A stretch of 46,107 bases of DNA from Micromonospora inaquosa (GTDB lineage Bacteria > Actinomycetota > Actinomycetes > Mycobacteriales > Micromonosporaceae), in the NCBI RefSeq assembly GCF_003857055.1, contig NZ_QGSZ01000147.1, forward strand, positions 1-46,107, in the 5' to 3' direction. The stretch's first letter is position 1. Every line of letters starts with the position of its first letter. The notes under the pieces are model-generated. The model saw only the letters and a program-made list of their open reading frames with translations. It did not search any database and had not been told where the DNA came from. Position numbers and translations under genes: made by a program. This document shows, piece after piece, positions 1 to 8,944 of this stretch.

Positions 1-2
1 CC

Positions 3-95
3 TACCACCGCCGCCGACGCCAACGATCCCTGTCCCGGTTGACCCCTATCGAGTACGAGACCATCATGACCCCATCGGCCAGTCAGGCCGCGTGA
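3..95 (+). CDS. IS3-family transposase OrfB, C-terminal end (partial)
   Basis: The first bases read in frame as the last 30 residues of an IS3-type OrfB integrase-like transposase, ending at TGA 93-95. The tail includes the motif LTPIEYETIM, which matches the usual end of these proteins (a run of Arg, then LSPxEYE). The 5' part lies outside the window, so the catalytic DDE residues cannot be seen. The bases just after the stop (about 98-125) should hold the right inverted repeat, but I cannot define it without the other end. The identification rests on a short but characteristic tail. Confidence 0.6.
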   Translation, partial: YHRRRRQRSLSRLTPIEYETIMTPSASQAA

Positions 96-297
96 CTGAA
101 ACTGTCACCTATCGGTGCAGCAGACCCGGATCACTACGACGACGGCGACGTGCCAGGGCTTCATGACATCTCCCGAATGGTGAGTCGGCTCGTAAGCGAC
201 GGTCCGCGGCATGACCTTACTGGGGCTGTCTGCGGCGACCGCGCTGTTGGGCCCGCCCGTGCTTCGCAGGAAGAGTCCCGTGCACATGGACGATGCC

Positions 298-915
298 TCA
301 GGGTTCGGCAGTAGCCCGCCGCTCACTTATTGCTGGCCGCCGCCTGCCAGCGGCAAAGACTCGAAAGCAGCCCACCACTCCGGCCGTCAACAGCGCCAAT
401 CCACTGACAATGTCCGCCACCCGGTTCGGCCAAGGCAGGATCGCGGGGGTGGTGAACCGGCCGACAACGAACGGCTCGAGCACGCCTCCGACGGGAACGA
501 CAAGGCGGGCCGCAACCCCCCACGGATCCAACCGGCGAGCGATCGCGCCCACCAGGCCGAGTGGTCCTCCTACGGCCATCGCCGCCAAAAGCCAGTGCAA
601 GTTTGCCGCCCAGACGTTCAGATCGAACATGCCGAAGGCTATCCCCACGCTGTAGTGCACGACGGAAGCGGTGAGCAAGGCGATGACTCCAGCGGCAACG
701 GCCGGCGCGAGGCGGCGGACGAGCCACCCGGACAGCACTGCCAGCCCGGCCCAAACCGTCCCCGCGTTGACCAACTGACTCAGAGTCAACCGGCCAGCCA
801 GCAAGGTGTCCGCCTTGCCTTCGAGCTGGTTCAGAGTCGTCACGTTCGAGGCAAGCGACACCAGAGCCAGCACAACGGCGGCGATAACGACCAGGCACCA
901 TCCCCGTCGATTCAT
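298..915 (-). CDS. Hypothetical integral membrane protein
   Basis: A 205-residue protein with about five hydrophobic segments: residues 8-27 (WCLVVIAAVVLALVSLA), about 45-65, 70-95, 105-125 and 155-175. The tail is basic (AAGRRRPAISERR). The ATG at 915 gives a normal positively charged start (MNRRGW) that leads straight into the first membrane helix. No family is recognised. It stands alone, transcribed towards the IS3 fragment at the left edge, with a gene-poor 467 bp stretch upstream. It is probably a real inner-membrane protein of unknown role. Confidence 0.6.
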   Translation of the reverse strand: MNRRGWCLVVIAAVVLALVSLASNVTTLNQLEGKADTLLAGRLTLSQLVNAGTVWAGLAVLSGWLVRRLAPAVAAGVIALLTASVVHYSVGIAFGMFDLNVWAANLHWLLAAMAVGGPLGLVGAIARRLDPWGVAARLVVPVGGVLEPFVVGRFTTPAILPWPNRVADIVSGLALLTAGVVGCFRVFAAGRRRPAISERRATAEP

Positions 916-1382
916 AGCCAGAGGCTACGCACTTGCAGTTCGGCCCCCCGCCGTGCGCTGGCTGGACCGCATCGCCCTGGAGCACTATCCCGTTTTGGCC
1001 GATGAAGGGCGTAGCTTGCCCAGAGCTCGGCAGGAACCAGAGGCCGACCGTCCAGTGAGACCGGCTGCTGCTGCCCGACAATGTCGGCCGACGCTTACTC
1101 TCCGGCGTCGGGATCGCGATCTTTCTCAACCCCGGACACCGTCGGCCATCAGTTTCGGCCAGGCGACGTCGTCGCTGTGTGCACGACCATCGAGTCCGGC
1201 AGCGCCGCCACCGCACGGGCTAGGTGAAGCTGAAGACAGCTACCACGACGCGTAGTCCTACCAGCAGGTCGTTGTGATTGCACGGGCTGGCACCTTGCAC
1301 CGCCAAGGTCCAAGACGCGCAGGCATACCACACGTCCGGAATAACGCCGGTTCCCAGCAGGCAGACGGTGATGGGGCACCGA
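916..1382. other. Gene-poor stretch with a possible coding remnant
   Basis: No convincing complete gene. On the minus strand, one frame ending at TAG 1220-1222 reads as a hydrophobic, Cys- and Trp-containing peptide (GVIPDVWYACASWTLAVQG, then DLLVGLRVVVAVFSFT). It has no good start codon and could be the end of a decayed membrane protein. The remainder shows only overlapping open frames of the kind expected from high GC. Confidence 0.35.
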
Positions 1383-2222
1383 TCAGGGGCGGTCGTGCAG
1401 GAACCATGCGTCGCCTCGGGTAAGGGCGATCGCGAGTTGCCACTGTTCGCATTGCAAGCTGCCCCCGACGGCCATCAGTTGCCCGGCGAGCTCCCACGCC
1501 TGCGGGCCGGGCTGCGGCCGGCGTTGCGCGGTGAGCTGCAGCATGGTTCCCCAGGCGGCGATGATGGCGGTGCCCCACCGCTGATCCCACTGCCACATGG
1601 CCGCTGCCAACGCTGGAATGCCGTTGTCGCGGGTGGCTCCGAAGTAGGGCACCCAGGCGGGGGCCAGCCACTGCGACGTCGTGGGCAGCAGCACCAGCTG
1701 CACGTCCGGGTAGGTATGCCATCGGGCGGTGCCGACGAGGTATTCGGACCCGCTGAAGGATCGGGAGGCGAGCGCCGGATCGGCGAGGAGGGTGTCATAG
1801 GTCCACCGCTGTAGAGCTGTCGAGGTGGTGGGCAGGGCCAACTGCTCGAGAGCGGAGGCGACCATGTCGTCACCCAGAAACGCCCGAACATAGCGTTCCA
1901 CGTCTCCGTGGTCCTGGGCGTCCTCGCGGCCGTATCGCTGATACACCGACCACGGATCCAGCGTCCGAGCCACCCGGTCCAGGTCGGCGAGCTCATCAGC
2001 ATCCGGTTCGTGGTCGAGGTCGCCCGGCAACGTGAAGACGGGCCACCGACCGGTAGCCGGCATGGCCGCATGAGCAGCCTGCCACGCATCGAGTAGCCGA
2101 GCAGGATCGACCTGCTCCACCAGGAAGGTGCGGCCGAGCCCTTCGCCCACGGGGTGGCCCTGAAGAGCAGTCCCCCGCAGGGCAGCCGCGATGTCGCCGG
2201 CGTCGTCCATCCGTGCAGCCAT
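1383..2222 (-). CDS. DUF4253-like protein
   Basis: From the ATG at 2222 the protein has 279 residues; another ATG lies four codons in, and a GGAGGG box sits about 15 nt upstream. The N-terminal part has the pattern WQAAHAAMPATGRWPVFTL, and the C-terminal third reads WVPYFGATRDNGIPALAAAMWQWDQRWG followed by a stretch ending AWFLHDRP. This matches the DUF4253 layout (a TGxWP motif early; a W-rich end where the protein chooses a row of a table-like fold). The biochemical role of DUF4253 is unknown. The frame is open further upstream to 2435, but those residues look non-coding. It is transcribed divergently from the gene at 2436. Confidence 0.6.
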   Translation of the reverse strand: MAARMDDAGDIAAALRGTALQGHPVGEGLGRTFLVEQVDPARLLDAWQAAHAAMPATGRWPVFTLPGDLDHEPDADELADLDRVARTLDPWSVYQRYGREDAQDHGDVERYVRAFLGDDMVASALEQLALPTTSTALQRWTYDTLLADPALASRSFSGSEYLVGTARWHTYPDVQLVLLPTTSQWLAPAWVPYFGATRDNGIPALAAAMWQWDQRWGTAIIAAWGTMLQLTAQRRPQPGPQAWELAGQLMAVGGSLQCEQWQLAIALTRGDAWFLHDRP

Positions 2223-2377
2223 ACGAGCACGGTAATTCCCTCCACCGACATGCCCGCCTGAGCCGCAGCCTTCTGTCACCGCAGGTGGCCGCTGGGAGGA
2301 ACACCGCGCGGTTCGCGTACTGCGGTCACCCGCGACGGCCGCGAGCAGTCCCGGCGGGTCCATGCCATCCAAGCTCG

Positions 2378-2403
2378 GCGGTCGTCCCACCCGGGACGAC
2401 CGC
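2378..2403 (+). promoter_or_regulatory. Perfect 11-bp hairpin before a start codon
   Basis: GCGGTCGTCCC (2378-2388), a four-base ACCC loop, then its exact complement (2393-2403). It lies 33 nt before the GTG at 2436 and just upstream of the GAGGAGG ribosome binding site. It has no T-run, so it is either a GC-type terminator or insulator, or an element of the 5' leader. Similar hairpins precede the genes at 3179, 5213 and 9590. Confidence 0.6.
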
Positions 2404-2435
2404 GTAACCCCACGTCCTTTGAGGAGGAGATGCAC

Positions 2436-3107
2436 GTGAGCACACCCGCACTGATCGGTGTCGCCGCGTTACGCGGCAGGTACACCGCCCGGTCCATTCA
2501 GCTCGGCGAGGACCCGGAGGTCCTGGTGCCGCTGCTGCGCCGGATCTGGACCGACACGTTCGGCCGCGACACCGACGCCATGGCCGCCGCGCTGCTGGCC
2601 CGTAACTGGTGGAGCCTCGCCGTCAACCCCAGGCCTCGGCGATGGCACCGACAGCCACCCGTGGCGGGACTCGGCTACCCGACCGTGACCGAGAACGACA
2701 CCATCCGGCAGGGGTCGCTGCGGGAGGACCTCTACGGGTTCGACGAGTGGATGTACCTGCTGCGCCCCGACCAGCGGCTGCTGGTGGTGTACGAGGCGAC
2801 GGTCCACGGCCGCTGGCTGCGGCACAGCGTCCACCACCTCGACCCGGTCGAGGACCTGTTCGTCACCGCACCCGCCCTCGCCGGGGGTGGGTCAGGGATG
2901 ACTGTGTGCACCGTCTGTGGCGCGGTCGACGAGATCGACCACGTCGAGGTCCCGTCCATGGCCGGCTACGGCCACGACACCGCCACCAGCTGCACCCGCT
3001 GCGGCTCCTCGGTCACCACCGACCCGATGTTCGGCGCCCACCTCACCCGCAAGCCCTGGCCACCGCACGCCCCCACCACGGGTGACGGGGAAGGCGGCGC
3101 CCGATGA
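2436..3107 (+). CDS. Hypothetical zinc-ribbon protein
   Basis: A 223-residue protein. GAGGAGG at 2421-2427 is 8 nt from the GTG at 2436 but only 2 nt from the ATG at 2430, so the GTG is preferred. The N-terminal part is helical; the middle has a conserved-looking block (GFDEWMYLLRPDQRLLVVYEA). The C-terminal part has two CxxC pairs (C158/C161 and C186/C189) spaced like a zinc ribbon. The stop overlaps an ATG at 3104 (ATGA), which hints at coupling to the next gene. No function can be assigned. It is the first gene of a co-oriented run that continues to 10433. Confidence 0.65.
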   Translation: MSTPALIGVAALRGRYTARSIQLGEDPEVLVPLLRRIWTDTFGRDTDAMAAALLARNWWSLAVNPRPRRWHRQPPVAGLGYPTVTENDTIRQGSLREDLYGFDEWMYLLRPDQRLLVVYEATVHGRWLRHSVHHLDPVEDLFVTAPALAGGGSGMTVCTVCGAVDEIDHVEVPSMAGYGHDTATSCTRCGSSVTTDPMFGAHLTRKPWPPHAPTTGDGEGGAR

Positions 3108-3125
3108 GCACGCCCGACCCGACGC

Positions 3126-3146
3126 CGCCGCCGTCCACCGGCGGCG
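3126..3146 (+). promoter_or_regulatory. 8-bp hairpin before a start codon
   Basis: CGCCGCCG (3126-3133), a five-base loop, CGGCGGCG (3139-3146). It lies 33 nt before the ATG at 3179, the same distance as the hairpin before the gene at 2436. GC-rich repeats of this size arise by chance, so its value is mainly as part of the repeated pattern. Confidence 0.4.
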
Positions 3147-3178
3147 ACCGCCTATCCACTCGCCGATCGGAGAGCACC

Positions 3179-4273
3179 ATGACCTACCAGCCCGGCCAGC
3201 GCGTCGCCCTGGTCCACACCAGCGACCCGTACACCCAGTTGCGGCCCGGCGACACCGGCACCGTCCGCCGCCACGACCAGCAGCAGAACATCGTCGAGGT
3301 CACCTGGGACAGCGGGTCGAGCCTGTCGATGTGCCTCGACGCCGGCGATCGCATCCAACCGGTCACCACCACACCGCCGCCCACCGGTGGGCCAGTCGAC
3401 GAGGCCACCGGATGGGCCACCGCGCTGCGGCGGATGCGCGCCGCCGGCACCGAGGCCGGCCACACCGCCGCCGAATGGTGGGCCCAGGACACCATCGGCG
3501 CCCGCGCCAGCGGCGACACCCGTCTGGCCGCGCGCCGGGTCCTCGCCGGCATCGAGGACGGCGATCCGGCCGTCCTCGACGCCCTGCCTCGCTTCACCTT
3601 GGCCGGAGAGGCGGTCGATACCGCCGGGTGGGAGCTGTTCACCAACGCCGCCGGCGATTCCACAGGCTGGTTCGGGCTACGCATCCAGCAGCGCGACGAG
3701 GCGATGGGCGTCTACCGCGACGCCTTCGACATCGCCGCCACCGCCCGGATCGCGGACCTGTGTCACCTAGCGGCCAGCCCCACGGGTACCGACGTGTCCC
3801 ACCTCCACCCCGACCGGGTCCGTGTTGGCGACGTCGGCGTGTTCTCCGGCGACTGGGCGCGTGCCGCCGACCTGGACGGCAGTGACCGCATCGAGGTGGG
3901 GTTCGTCGGCATCCTGATCGAGCACTGGAACGGCTGGGCGGTGTTCTCCTGCACCCGCCAGGTGGCCGAGGCGATCGTCGCCGACCAGCAACGCCACCGC
4001 GACCAGTACCGCGACAGCCTCCAGGAGACCGGCGTTCCGGCAGACGAACTGGACCGTCGGGTCGACGCAGCGCTGGCCAACCTGTCTTTCGACGGCTACG
4101 TCATCATCGCCGACCAACGCGCCATGTCCGACGACCCCGACGCCATTGAACGCATCACCCCGGACGGCGACGGCCGGTACGTGGTGATGGGCCGCAACTG
4201 GCGCTGGGAGCCCGTCGACCCCTACGCCTGCGACCGGATCGTCGGCGACCTGCCCGCCCCCGATCAGGCATAG
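3179..4273 (+). CDS. DUF4314 domain protein
   Basis: A 364-residue protein starting MTYQPGQRVALVHTSDP. The first about 60 residues are a DUF4314 domain, a small SH3-like barrel (RPGDTGTV, then VTWDSGSSLSM) found in actinobacterial plasmid and phage proteins. The rest is acidic and Thr/Asp-rich, with a block near residues 190-260 (DVGVFSGDWARAADLDG, then WNGWAVFSCTR) and no recognised domain. The ATG at 3179 has GGAG 8-10 nt upstream. An in-frame ATG at 3104 overlaps the previous stop and would add 25 low-complexity residues. The function is unknown; DUF4314 is thought to bind ligand or nucleic acid only by analogy with its fold. Confidence 0.65.
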   Translation: MTYQPGQRVALVHTSDPYTQLRPGDTGTVRRHDQQQNIVEVTWDSGSSLSMCLDAGDRIQPVTTTPPPTGGPVDEATGWATALRRMRAAGTEAGHTAAEWWAQDTIGARASGDTRLAARRVLAGIEDGDPAVLDALPRFTLAGEAVDTAGWELFTNAAGDSTGWFGLRIQQRDEAMGVYRDAFDIAATARIADLCHLAASPTGTDVSHLHPDRVRVGDVGVFSGDWARAADLDGSDRIEVGFVGILIEHWNGWAVFSCTRQVAEAIVADQQRHRDQYRDSLQETGVPADELDRRVDAALANLSFDGYVIIADQRAMSDDPDAIERITPDGDGRYVVMGRNWRWEPVDPYACDRIVGDLPAPDQA

Positions 4274-4379
4274 GCCGGCACAGCCGAGCAGAACCCGCCG
4301 CGCCTGCCGAGGCTGAGCCGAATTCGGCGGCGGCATCCGACACACCCCACGACAGGTAAGACCAACAGGAAGGAACCCA

Positions 4380-4862
4380 GTGACCATCCGTACCCAAGAG
4401 GAAATCGTCACCCGGATCTGGGCTCTCCGGGCCAACAGCGGGGACGCCTTCGGCTTCCGGGAGGAGGTGCTCGTGGAGGCACTCGACCTCGACCATGCCC
4501 ACCAAGTCATCGCCCCTCGACACTCGGCCGAGTGGAACCAGCGGGCCGACCACGAGAGCTACGCCCGGGACTACCTTCGATTCGCCATCGGGAAGATCAT
4601 CGACCACCGGGGCAACTCGGCGAGCCGGTCGGTGGACAAGCTCGGCGAACTCGCCTGGCTCCTCGGCCGCGACGACATCGTGGCGGCGATGGATCACGCC
4701 GACTACCCGATGTACGGGGCGCCCAAGGTCAAGGCGTTTGCCGACGGGTTCGGCTGGCCGTTCCTCGACGACCTCGACGGCGACGGCAGGCTGTCCCTGG
4801 CCCGGATGGCTGACGGACAGCAGTGCGACCCGCCGGGCTGCGAACGGGGCTGCGCCGACTGA
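4380..4862 (+). CDS. Hypothetical protein
   Basis: A 160-residue acidic, mostly helical protein that starts at GTG 4380 behind AGGAAGGA. No known family. It ends with a Cys pair in PPGCERGCAD and a CD-rich QQCDPPGCERGC tail that could bind metal. It contains blocks that look conserved, such as ARDYLRFAIGKIIDHRGNSA and AWLLGRDDIVAAMDHADYP. About 105 nt separate it from the DUF4314 gene, with the palindrome GCCGAATTCGGC at 4317-4328. It is followed by a 350-nt stretch before the next start that holds only the hairpin at 5157-5186. Confidence 0.6.
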   Translation: MTIRTQEEIVTRIWALRANSGDAFGFREEVLVEALDLDHAHQVIAPRHSAEWNQRADHESYARDYLRFAIGKIIDHRGNSASRSVDKLGELAWLLGRDDIVAAMDHADYPMYGAPKVKAFADGFGWPFLDDLDGDGRLSLARMADGQQCDPPGCERGCAD

Positions 4863-5156
4863 GGACGACCGGGCCACCGGCATCGGTCTCGACTCTCACG
4901 TGCGCCCACGGTCAGCGGGCGCCCCCGCCATCCGCACCCGCCCATCCATTCGACTTGATCGACTGGGCTGTGGGGCGTTGCATCGTCGGCGCGGACACCG
5001 CCCGTGCGACGTCGACACCGACCAGCATGCACCAGCGGCGACCCTGACGCGTCGCCGTGACCCTTCAGCACTACCGGGGTGTGGTCGCCCACCTGCACAG
5101 CCCGATGCGGGCCGGCAGGGGTTGGCCCCACCCGTCTCCGCTGTGCGGTACCCACC

Positions 5157-5186
5157 GCCCGCGCACCCGGAGACGGGTGCGCGGGC
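5157..5186 (+). promoter_or_regulatory. Perfect 13-bp hairpin with GAGA loop
   Basis: GCCCGCGCACCCG (5157-5169), loop GAGA (a GNRA-type tetraloop), exact complement at 5174-5186. It lies 27 nt before the ATG at 5213 and is followed by a short purine-poor leader. Without a T-run it may still terminate transcription in actinobacteria, or it may be a leader structure of the ATPase gene. Confidence 0.65.
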
Positions 5187-5212
5187 ACGACCCTTGGAAT
5201 CGAGGCAACCCC

Positions 5213-6388
5213 ATGACCACACCACATACGCCGTCCTCGCCGGCCGGTCCGCCGCAGAACGACCTGGCCCCAGCCGGCACCGACGAGGCGCCCGCCATCG
5301 AAGCCGCCTCCGGCCGGTCCGGCTACCTCTACCGCAAGGTGGCCCTGCACCTGGCCGACCATCCCGACGCCATCCTCAAGGTCGGGGAGATCACCCGGGC
5401 GATCGGCGCACCGTCGTCCGGGGCGGTGTTCGAGGCCTTGAAGAAGATGGCCGCCGCCGGGCACGCCACCCACCACCGCGACCCGCACCACCGCTTCCAG
5501 ATCACCCAGCCCGGCATCGACGCCGCCGGCACCCTGCCACCCGCCGCACCCCGCACCCGCTCCGGCGGCAGTGCTGGTGGTGGCCGGCAGTCCCGGCCCG
5601 CGCCGGTACCGCGCCCGAACGGGACGCTGTACCACCCGCGGCGGCTCGGCAAGGGCTGGGACGTCGAGGAACTGCGACGGCTACGCGCCCAGCAAGTACC
5701 GGTGCTGCTGTACGGGCCCCCGGGCACCGGTAAGACCGCCATGGTCGAGGCCGCGTTCCCCGACCTGCTGACCGTCGCCGGCACCGGCGACACCGTCGTC
5801 GACGACTTCCTCGGCTCGTACAACCCGATCCCCGGCGGCGGCTACGAATTCGTCCACGGGCCCCTTGTCACCGCCATGCGTAACGGGCGGGTGCTGCTGG
5901 TCGACGACGCCACCCTCATCCCGCCCCGCGTCCTGGCCGTGCTGTACCCGGCCATGGACGGCCGCGGTGTCATCACCATCCCCGCCAACGGCAACGAGAC
6001 CGTGCAAGCCGTCGACGGGTTCTACATCGTCGCCGGCCACAACCCGGGCGTGCACGGCGCGGTGCTCACCGAGGCCCTGGCCTCCCGGTTCACCGTCCAC
6101 CTGCACGTCACCACCGACTGGGACCTCGCCCGCCAACTCGGCGTCCCCAAGCAGGTCGTGGCCGCGGCGATCGACCTCAACGCCGACCTCGCCGCCGGCA
6201 AGACCGTCTGGGCGCCGCAGCTGCGCGAACTGCTCGGCTTCGTCACAGTCCGCGACCACCTGGGCATGACCGCCGCCCTGGCCAACCTGGCCGGCATCGC
6301 CCCCGAGGACGCCCGCGACGACGTCACCGCCGCCCTGTCCCGACACACCGGCGCACCCATCACCGCGCTCGCCCTCGGCAAGCGCTGA
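5213..6388 (+). CDS. MoxR-type AAA+ ATPase with N-terminal winged-helix region
   Basis: A 391-residue protein. Residues about 45-110 look like a winged helix-turn-helix (HLADHPDAILKVGEITRAI, then HHRFQITQPG). A low-complexity linker follows, and then an AAA_5/MoxR ATPase core: Walker A GPPGTGKT at 168-175, Walker B LLVDDA with D231/D232, and a sensor-1 Asn in IVAGHNPG. MoxR ATPases act as chaperones that mature or load partner proteins, typically with a VWA-domain partner. The next gene, 36 nt downstream, encodes exactly such a protein. The start is taken at MTTPHTP, because the upstream open frame crosses the hairpin. The DNA-binding-like N-terminus is unusual for MoxR proteins. Confidence 0.8.
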   Translation: MTTPHTPSSPAGPPQNDLAPAGTDEAPAIEAASGRSGYLYRKVALHLADHPDAILKVGEITRAIGAPSSGAVFEALKKMAAAGHATHHRDPHHRFQITQPGIDAAGTLPPAAPRTRSGGSAGGGRQSRPAPVPRPNGTLYHPRRLGKGWDVEELRRLRAQQVPVLLYGPPGTGKTAMVEAAFPDLLTVAGTGDTVVDDFLGSYNPIPGGGYEFVHGPLVTAMRNGRVLLVDDATLIPPRVLAVLYPAMDGRGVITIPANGNETVQAVDGFYIVAGHNPGVHGAVLTEALASRFTVHLHVTTDWDLARQLGVPKQVVAAAIDLNADLAAGKTVWAPQLRELLGFVTVRDHLGMTAALANLAGIAPEDARDDVTAALSRHTGAPITALALGKR

Positions 6389-6424
6389 CCCCCTTTACCT
6401 CAGATTCCTGGAAGGAGCCAATCC

Positions 6425-8062
6425 GTGTCACACCCCAGAACCCACCTACAGCAGGGCGCACCGCGGACGCCGGCCGGCGCCAGCGACTGGCATGCCTGGT
6501 CCACGGCGTGGACCAAACACGTCCCGCTGCTGACCGGCCGTACCGACCTCACCGTCCTCGTCGCCCCCGGCGCCGCCGGCGACGCACCCGAATGCTTCTA
6601 CCCCGACCTCCGCCGGATCGAGGTCGATGCCACCTACATCGCCGAGCGCCCCGACATCACCGACCCGGCCAAGGCCCGCCACAAGCGCCTCGTGCCCACC
6701 GGCTACGGGCTGCTCGTGCACGGCGCCGCGCACGCCGCGCACAGCCACTGGACCACCCCGCCCGGCACCCCGCCGATCCTCGCCGACGTCGCCAAGATGC
6801 TCGAGGAATCCCGGGCCGAAGGACGCCAACGCACCCGCCGCCGGGGCGACCGCCGATGGCTGCGCCACGTCGTGAAAACCCTCCTCGACCCCGACGACGC
6901 AGCCGTCGACGACCCATGGCACGCCGGACAACTCGCCGCCCTGCTGCTGGCCCGCGTCGACGCCCGCATCGTCACCAGCAAGGACGTCCGCCCCGTCCGC
7001 GCCGCCGTCACCGGCGTCCTCGGACGCAAACGCCTGCGCCAATTGCGTGACATCTGGCGCGAGGCCCAGATCTGCGACGACACAGACGCCGACACCATGA
7101 TCTGCCTGGCCCGCCGCTGGTGTCAGGTCCTCGGCATCGACCCCGACCAGCAGTACGACACCCCCGTACCGGACGCCGGCCTGTTCCCCGGCCGCCTCGC
7201 CGCGGCCCTCGTCGACTACCTCGCCGTCGCCGCTGGTGTCACCCCGGCCGAGCACGCCGCATCAATGCTGTCCCGTCGCCACAGCCCACCCTCGGAGTGG
7301 GACCGCCGGGACCCGACCGAGCAGGAACACCGCGCGGCCCGCGACCTCGCCAACCGGCTGCGGCAGGCCCGCACCAGCCACCCCCAACCCGGCCGGCGGC
7401 CCTCCCCGATTCCACCCGGCCGGCTGCGCACCCGACACGCCATCACCGCCGACGCGCAAACCGCAGCCGGGCAACTGCCAACGGCCGCCCCGTGGCAGCA
7501 ACGCGCCCACCTACCGCCCGAGAAACCCCGTCTGCACCTGGCGATCCTGGTCGACCTGTCCGGCTCGATGGACCGCTACACCGAGGCGATGTCCTCCGCG
7601 GCGTGGATCTTCGCCCACGCCGCCCGCCGCGCCGACGCGACGACCACCACCATCGGTTTCGGCGACCGCACCACCGTCCTGGTACCCCCACGCACCTACC
7701 CGAAGCAGGTGCTGCACATGCGCACCGACTTCGCCACCGCCACCTTCCCCGAAGCGGTCAAGGTCGCCGACCACCTCCTCGACCTGCGCCACGGCCGCAC
7801 CCTACGGATGCTCGCCGTCGTCTCCGACGGCTACCTCGACGACATCCCCGCCGGCCAACAACTCGTCACCACCCTGCACCGCGCCGGCTGCGCCGTGCTG
7901 TGGCTACACCCCGCCGACCCGCCCACCGCGGGCGAGCCAACCGACCCGGACCAGATCTGGGGAAACACCTTCACGCACACCACCACCCTGACCGTCACCG
8001 ACCCGGTCGAAGCCATCACCGCGATCGCCGACGCCACCGTCACGGCGCTCGCCCAGGCCTAA
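6425..8062 (+). CDS. VWA-domain protein, MoxR partner, with metallopeptidase-like N-terminal half
   Basis: A 545-residue protein starting at GTG 6425 behind GGAAGGAG. The C-terminal half is a von Willebrand A domain with a complete MIDAS start, DLSGS at 377-381. The N-terminal half contains LLVHGAAHAAHSHW (H99 and H103) followed by LEESRAEGR near 127. In relatives with a DUF2201-like fold this region usually reads HExxH...LEExRIE, a zincin signature. Here the Glu after the first His is Gly, so peptidase activity is doubtful. With the upstream MoxR ATPase it forms a classic MoxR-VWA pair that may remodel or insert metal into a third protein. Which partner is served cannot be told. Confidence 0.78.
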   Translation: MSHPRTHLQQGAPRTPAGASDWHAWSTAWTKHVPLLTGRTDLTVLVAPGAAGDAPECFYPDLRRIEVDATYIAERPDITDPAKARHKRLVPTGYGLLVHGAAHAAHSHWTTPPGTPPILADVAKMLEESRAEGRQRTRRRGDRRWLRHVVKTLLDPDDAAVDDPWHAGQLAALLLARVDARIVTSKDVRPVRAAVTGVLGRKRLRQLRDIWREAQICDDTDADTMICLARRWCQVLGIDPDQQYDTPVPDAGLFPGRLAAALVDYLAVAAGVTPAEHAASMLSRRHSPPSEWDRRDPTEQEHRAARDLANRLRQARTSHPQPGRRPSPIPPGRLRTRHAITADAQTAAGQLPTAAPWQQRAHLPPEKPRLHLAILVDLSGSMDRYTEAMSSAAWIFAHAARRADATTTTIGFGDRTTVLVPPRTYPKQVLHMRTDFATATFPEAVKVADHLLDLRHGRTLRMLAVVSDGYLDDIPAGQQLVTTLHRAGCAVLWLHPADPPTAGEPTDPDQIWGNTFTHTTTLTVTDPVEAITAIADATVTALAQA

Positions 8063-8332
8063 ACCCCGGCCAGACCCGACCCGGCAGGGCGGCAAACCAG
8101 TCCCACCCCCGCGTGCGGCGCTGCAACGAGCTGCGGCCGGGCAGCGCCGCGCACGGCGTCTCACGAAGTACCCAGCCATGGGATCGCGCGGGCCGCCGCC
8201 GGCTTCCCGCCGCCGGTCCGCGACTTGACCATCCCGCCTCATCGAAGCGTGGATGCGTCGCGTCCCCGACTGGCCCTGACCCGACCGGGCGCGGACGCGA
8301 TACGACGATGCCCATCACAAGGAGTTCAGCCC

Positions 8333-8944
8333 ATGCGCTACGGCACCGACAGCGAATACCCCTTCGACACCGACAACCGTGCCTGGCGACGCCTCGGCGA
8401 CGTCGCCAGCGAACACTTCGACGTCATCACCTGGAACCGGGACCCGGACGGCCGGCCGATCATGCTCACCCTGGCCGACCTGCACACCGGAGACACGATC
8501 ACCCTCGCGATCCTCGACTCACTCGAGATCCGCGACCCGTACACACTGCTCGCCGTCCACACCGGCGGCGACCTCGCCGCGCACGGCCCCACCGGCGGCC
8601 CCGCCGCGGCCGACTCCCACGCGGCGACGCTCGCGCTCGACAGCACCGCCCTCGCCGCGACCCGGCCCACGCCGCTGCACGACCCCGCCGCCACGGCCCT
8701 GCCCGCCACCTGCTGGGTCGACCTGCCCACCGACCTCGCCGCGGCCCTACGGCCCGCACTCGACGACGCTCGCACCGCCGTCCTCGTGCTGCTCGACCGC
8801 ACCGGTGGCCGGCTCGCCGCCGTCGGCCCGTTCCCCACCCACGCCGCCGCCGACACCTGGCAACCCGACGACGGACCCGGCCGCACCGCCGACCGGCTCA
8901 TCGTGCCCCTGCACCCGGTCAGCATCCAGGAGGCCCGGCCGTGA
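8333..8944 (+). CDS. Hypothetical protein upstream of the HAD-like gene
   Basis: A 203-residue acidic, Ala/Thr/Asp-rich protein starting MRYGTDSEYPFDT behind AAGGAG at 8319-8324. The N-terminal 60 residues (MLTLADLHTGDTITLAILD) look like a small beta-rich domain; the rest is low in features. The stop codon overlaps the GTG of the next gene (GTGA at 8941-8944), so the two are probably coupled. It is separated from the VWA gene by 270 nt without a gene. No family is recognised. Confidence 0.55.
   Translation: MRYGTDSEYPFDTDNRAWRRLGDVASEHFDVITWNRDPDGRPIMLTLADLHTGDTITLAILDSLEIRDPYTLLAVHTGGDLAAHGPTGGPAAADSHAATLALDSTALAATRPTPLHDPAATALPATCWVDLPTDLAAALRPALDDARTAVLVLLDRTGGRLAAVGPFPTHAAADTWQPDDGPGRTADRLIVPLHPVSIQEARP

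Noticed and set aside
2917..3885. A 322-codon plus-strand frame rich in Arg, His and Pro
   Set aside because: Shadow of the zinc-ribbon and DUF4314 genes; composition is typical of a wrong frame at high GC.
4495..5733. A 412-codon plus-strand frame
   Set aside because: Overlaps the genes at 4380 and 5213 and consists of Arg/Pro/Thr filler.
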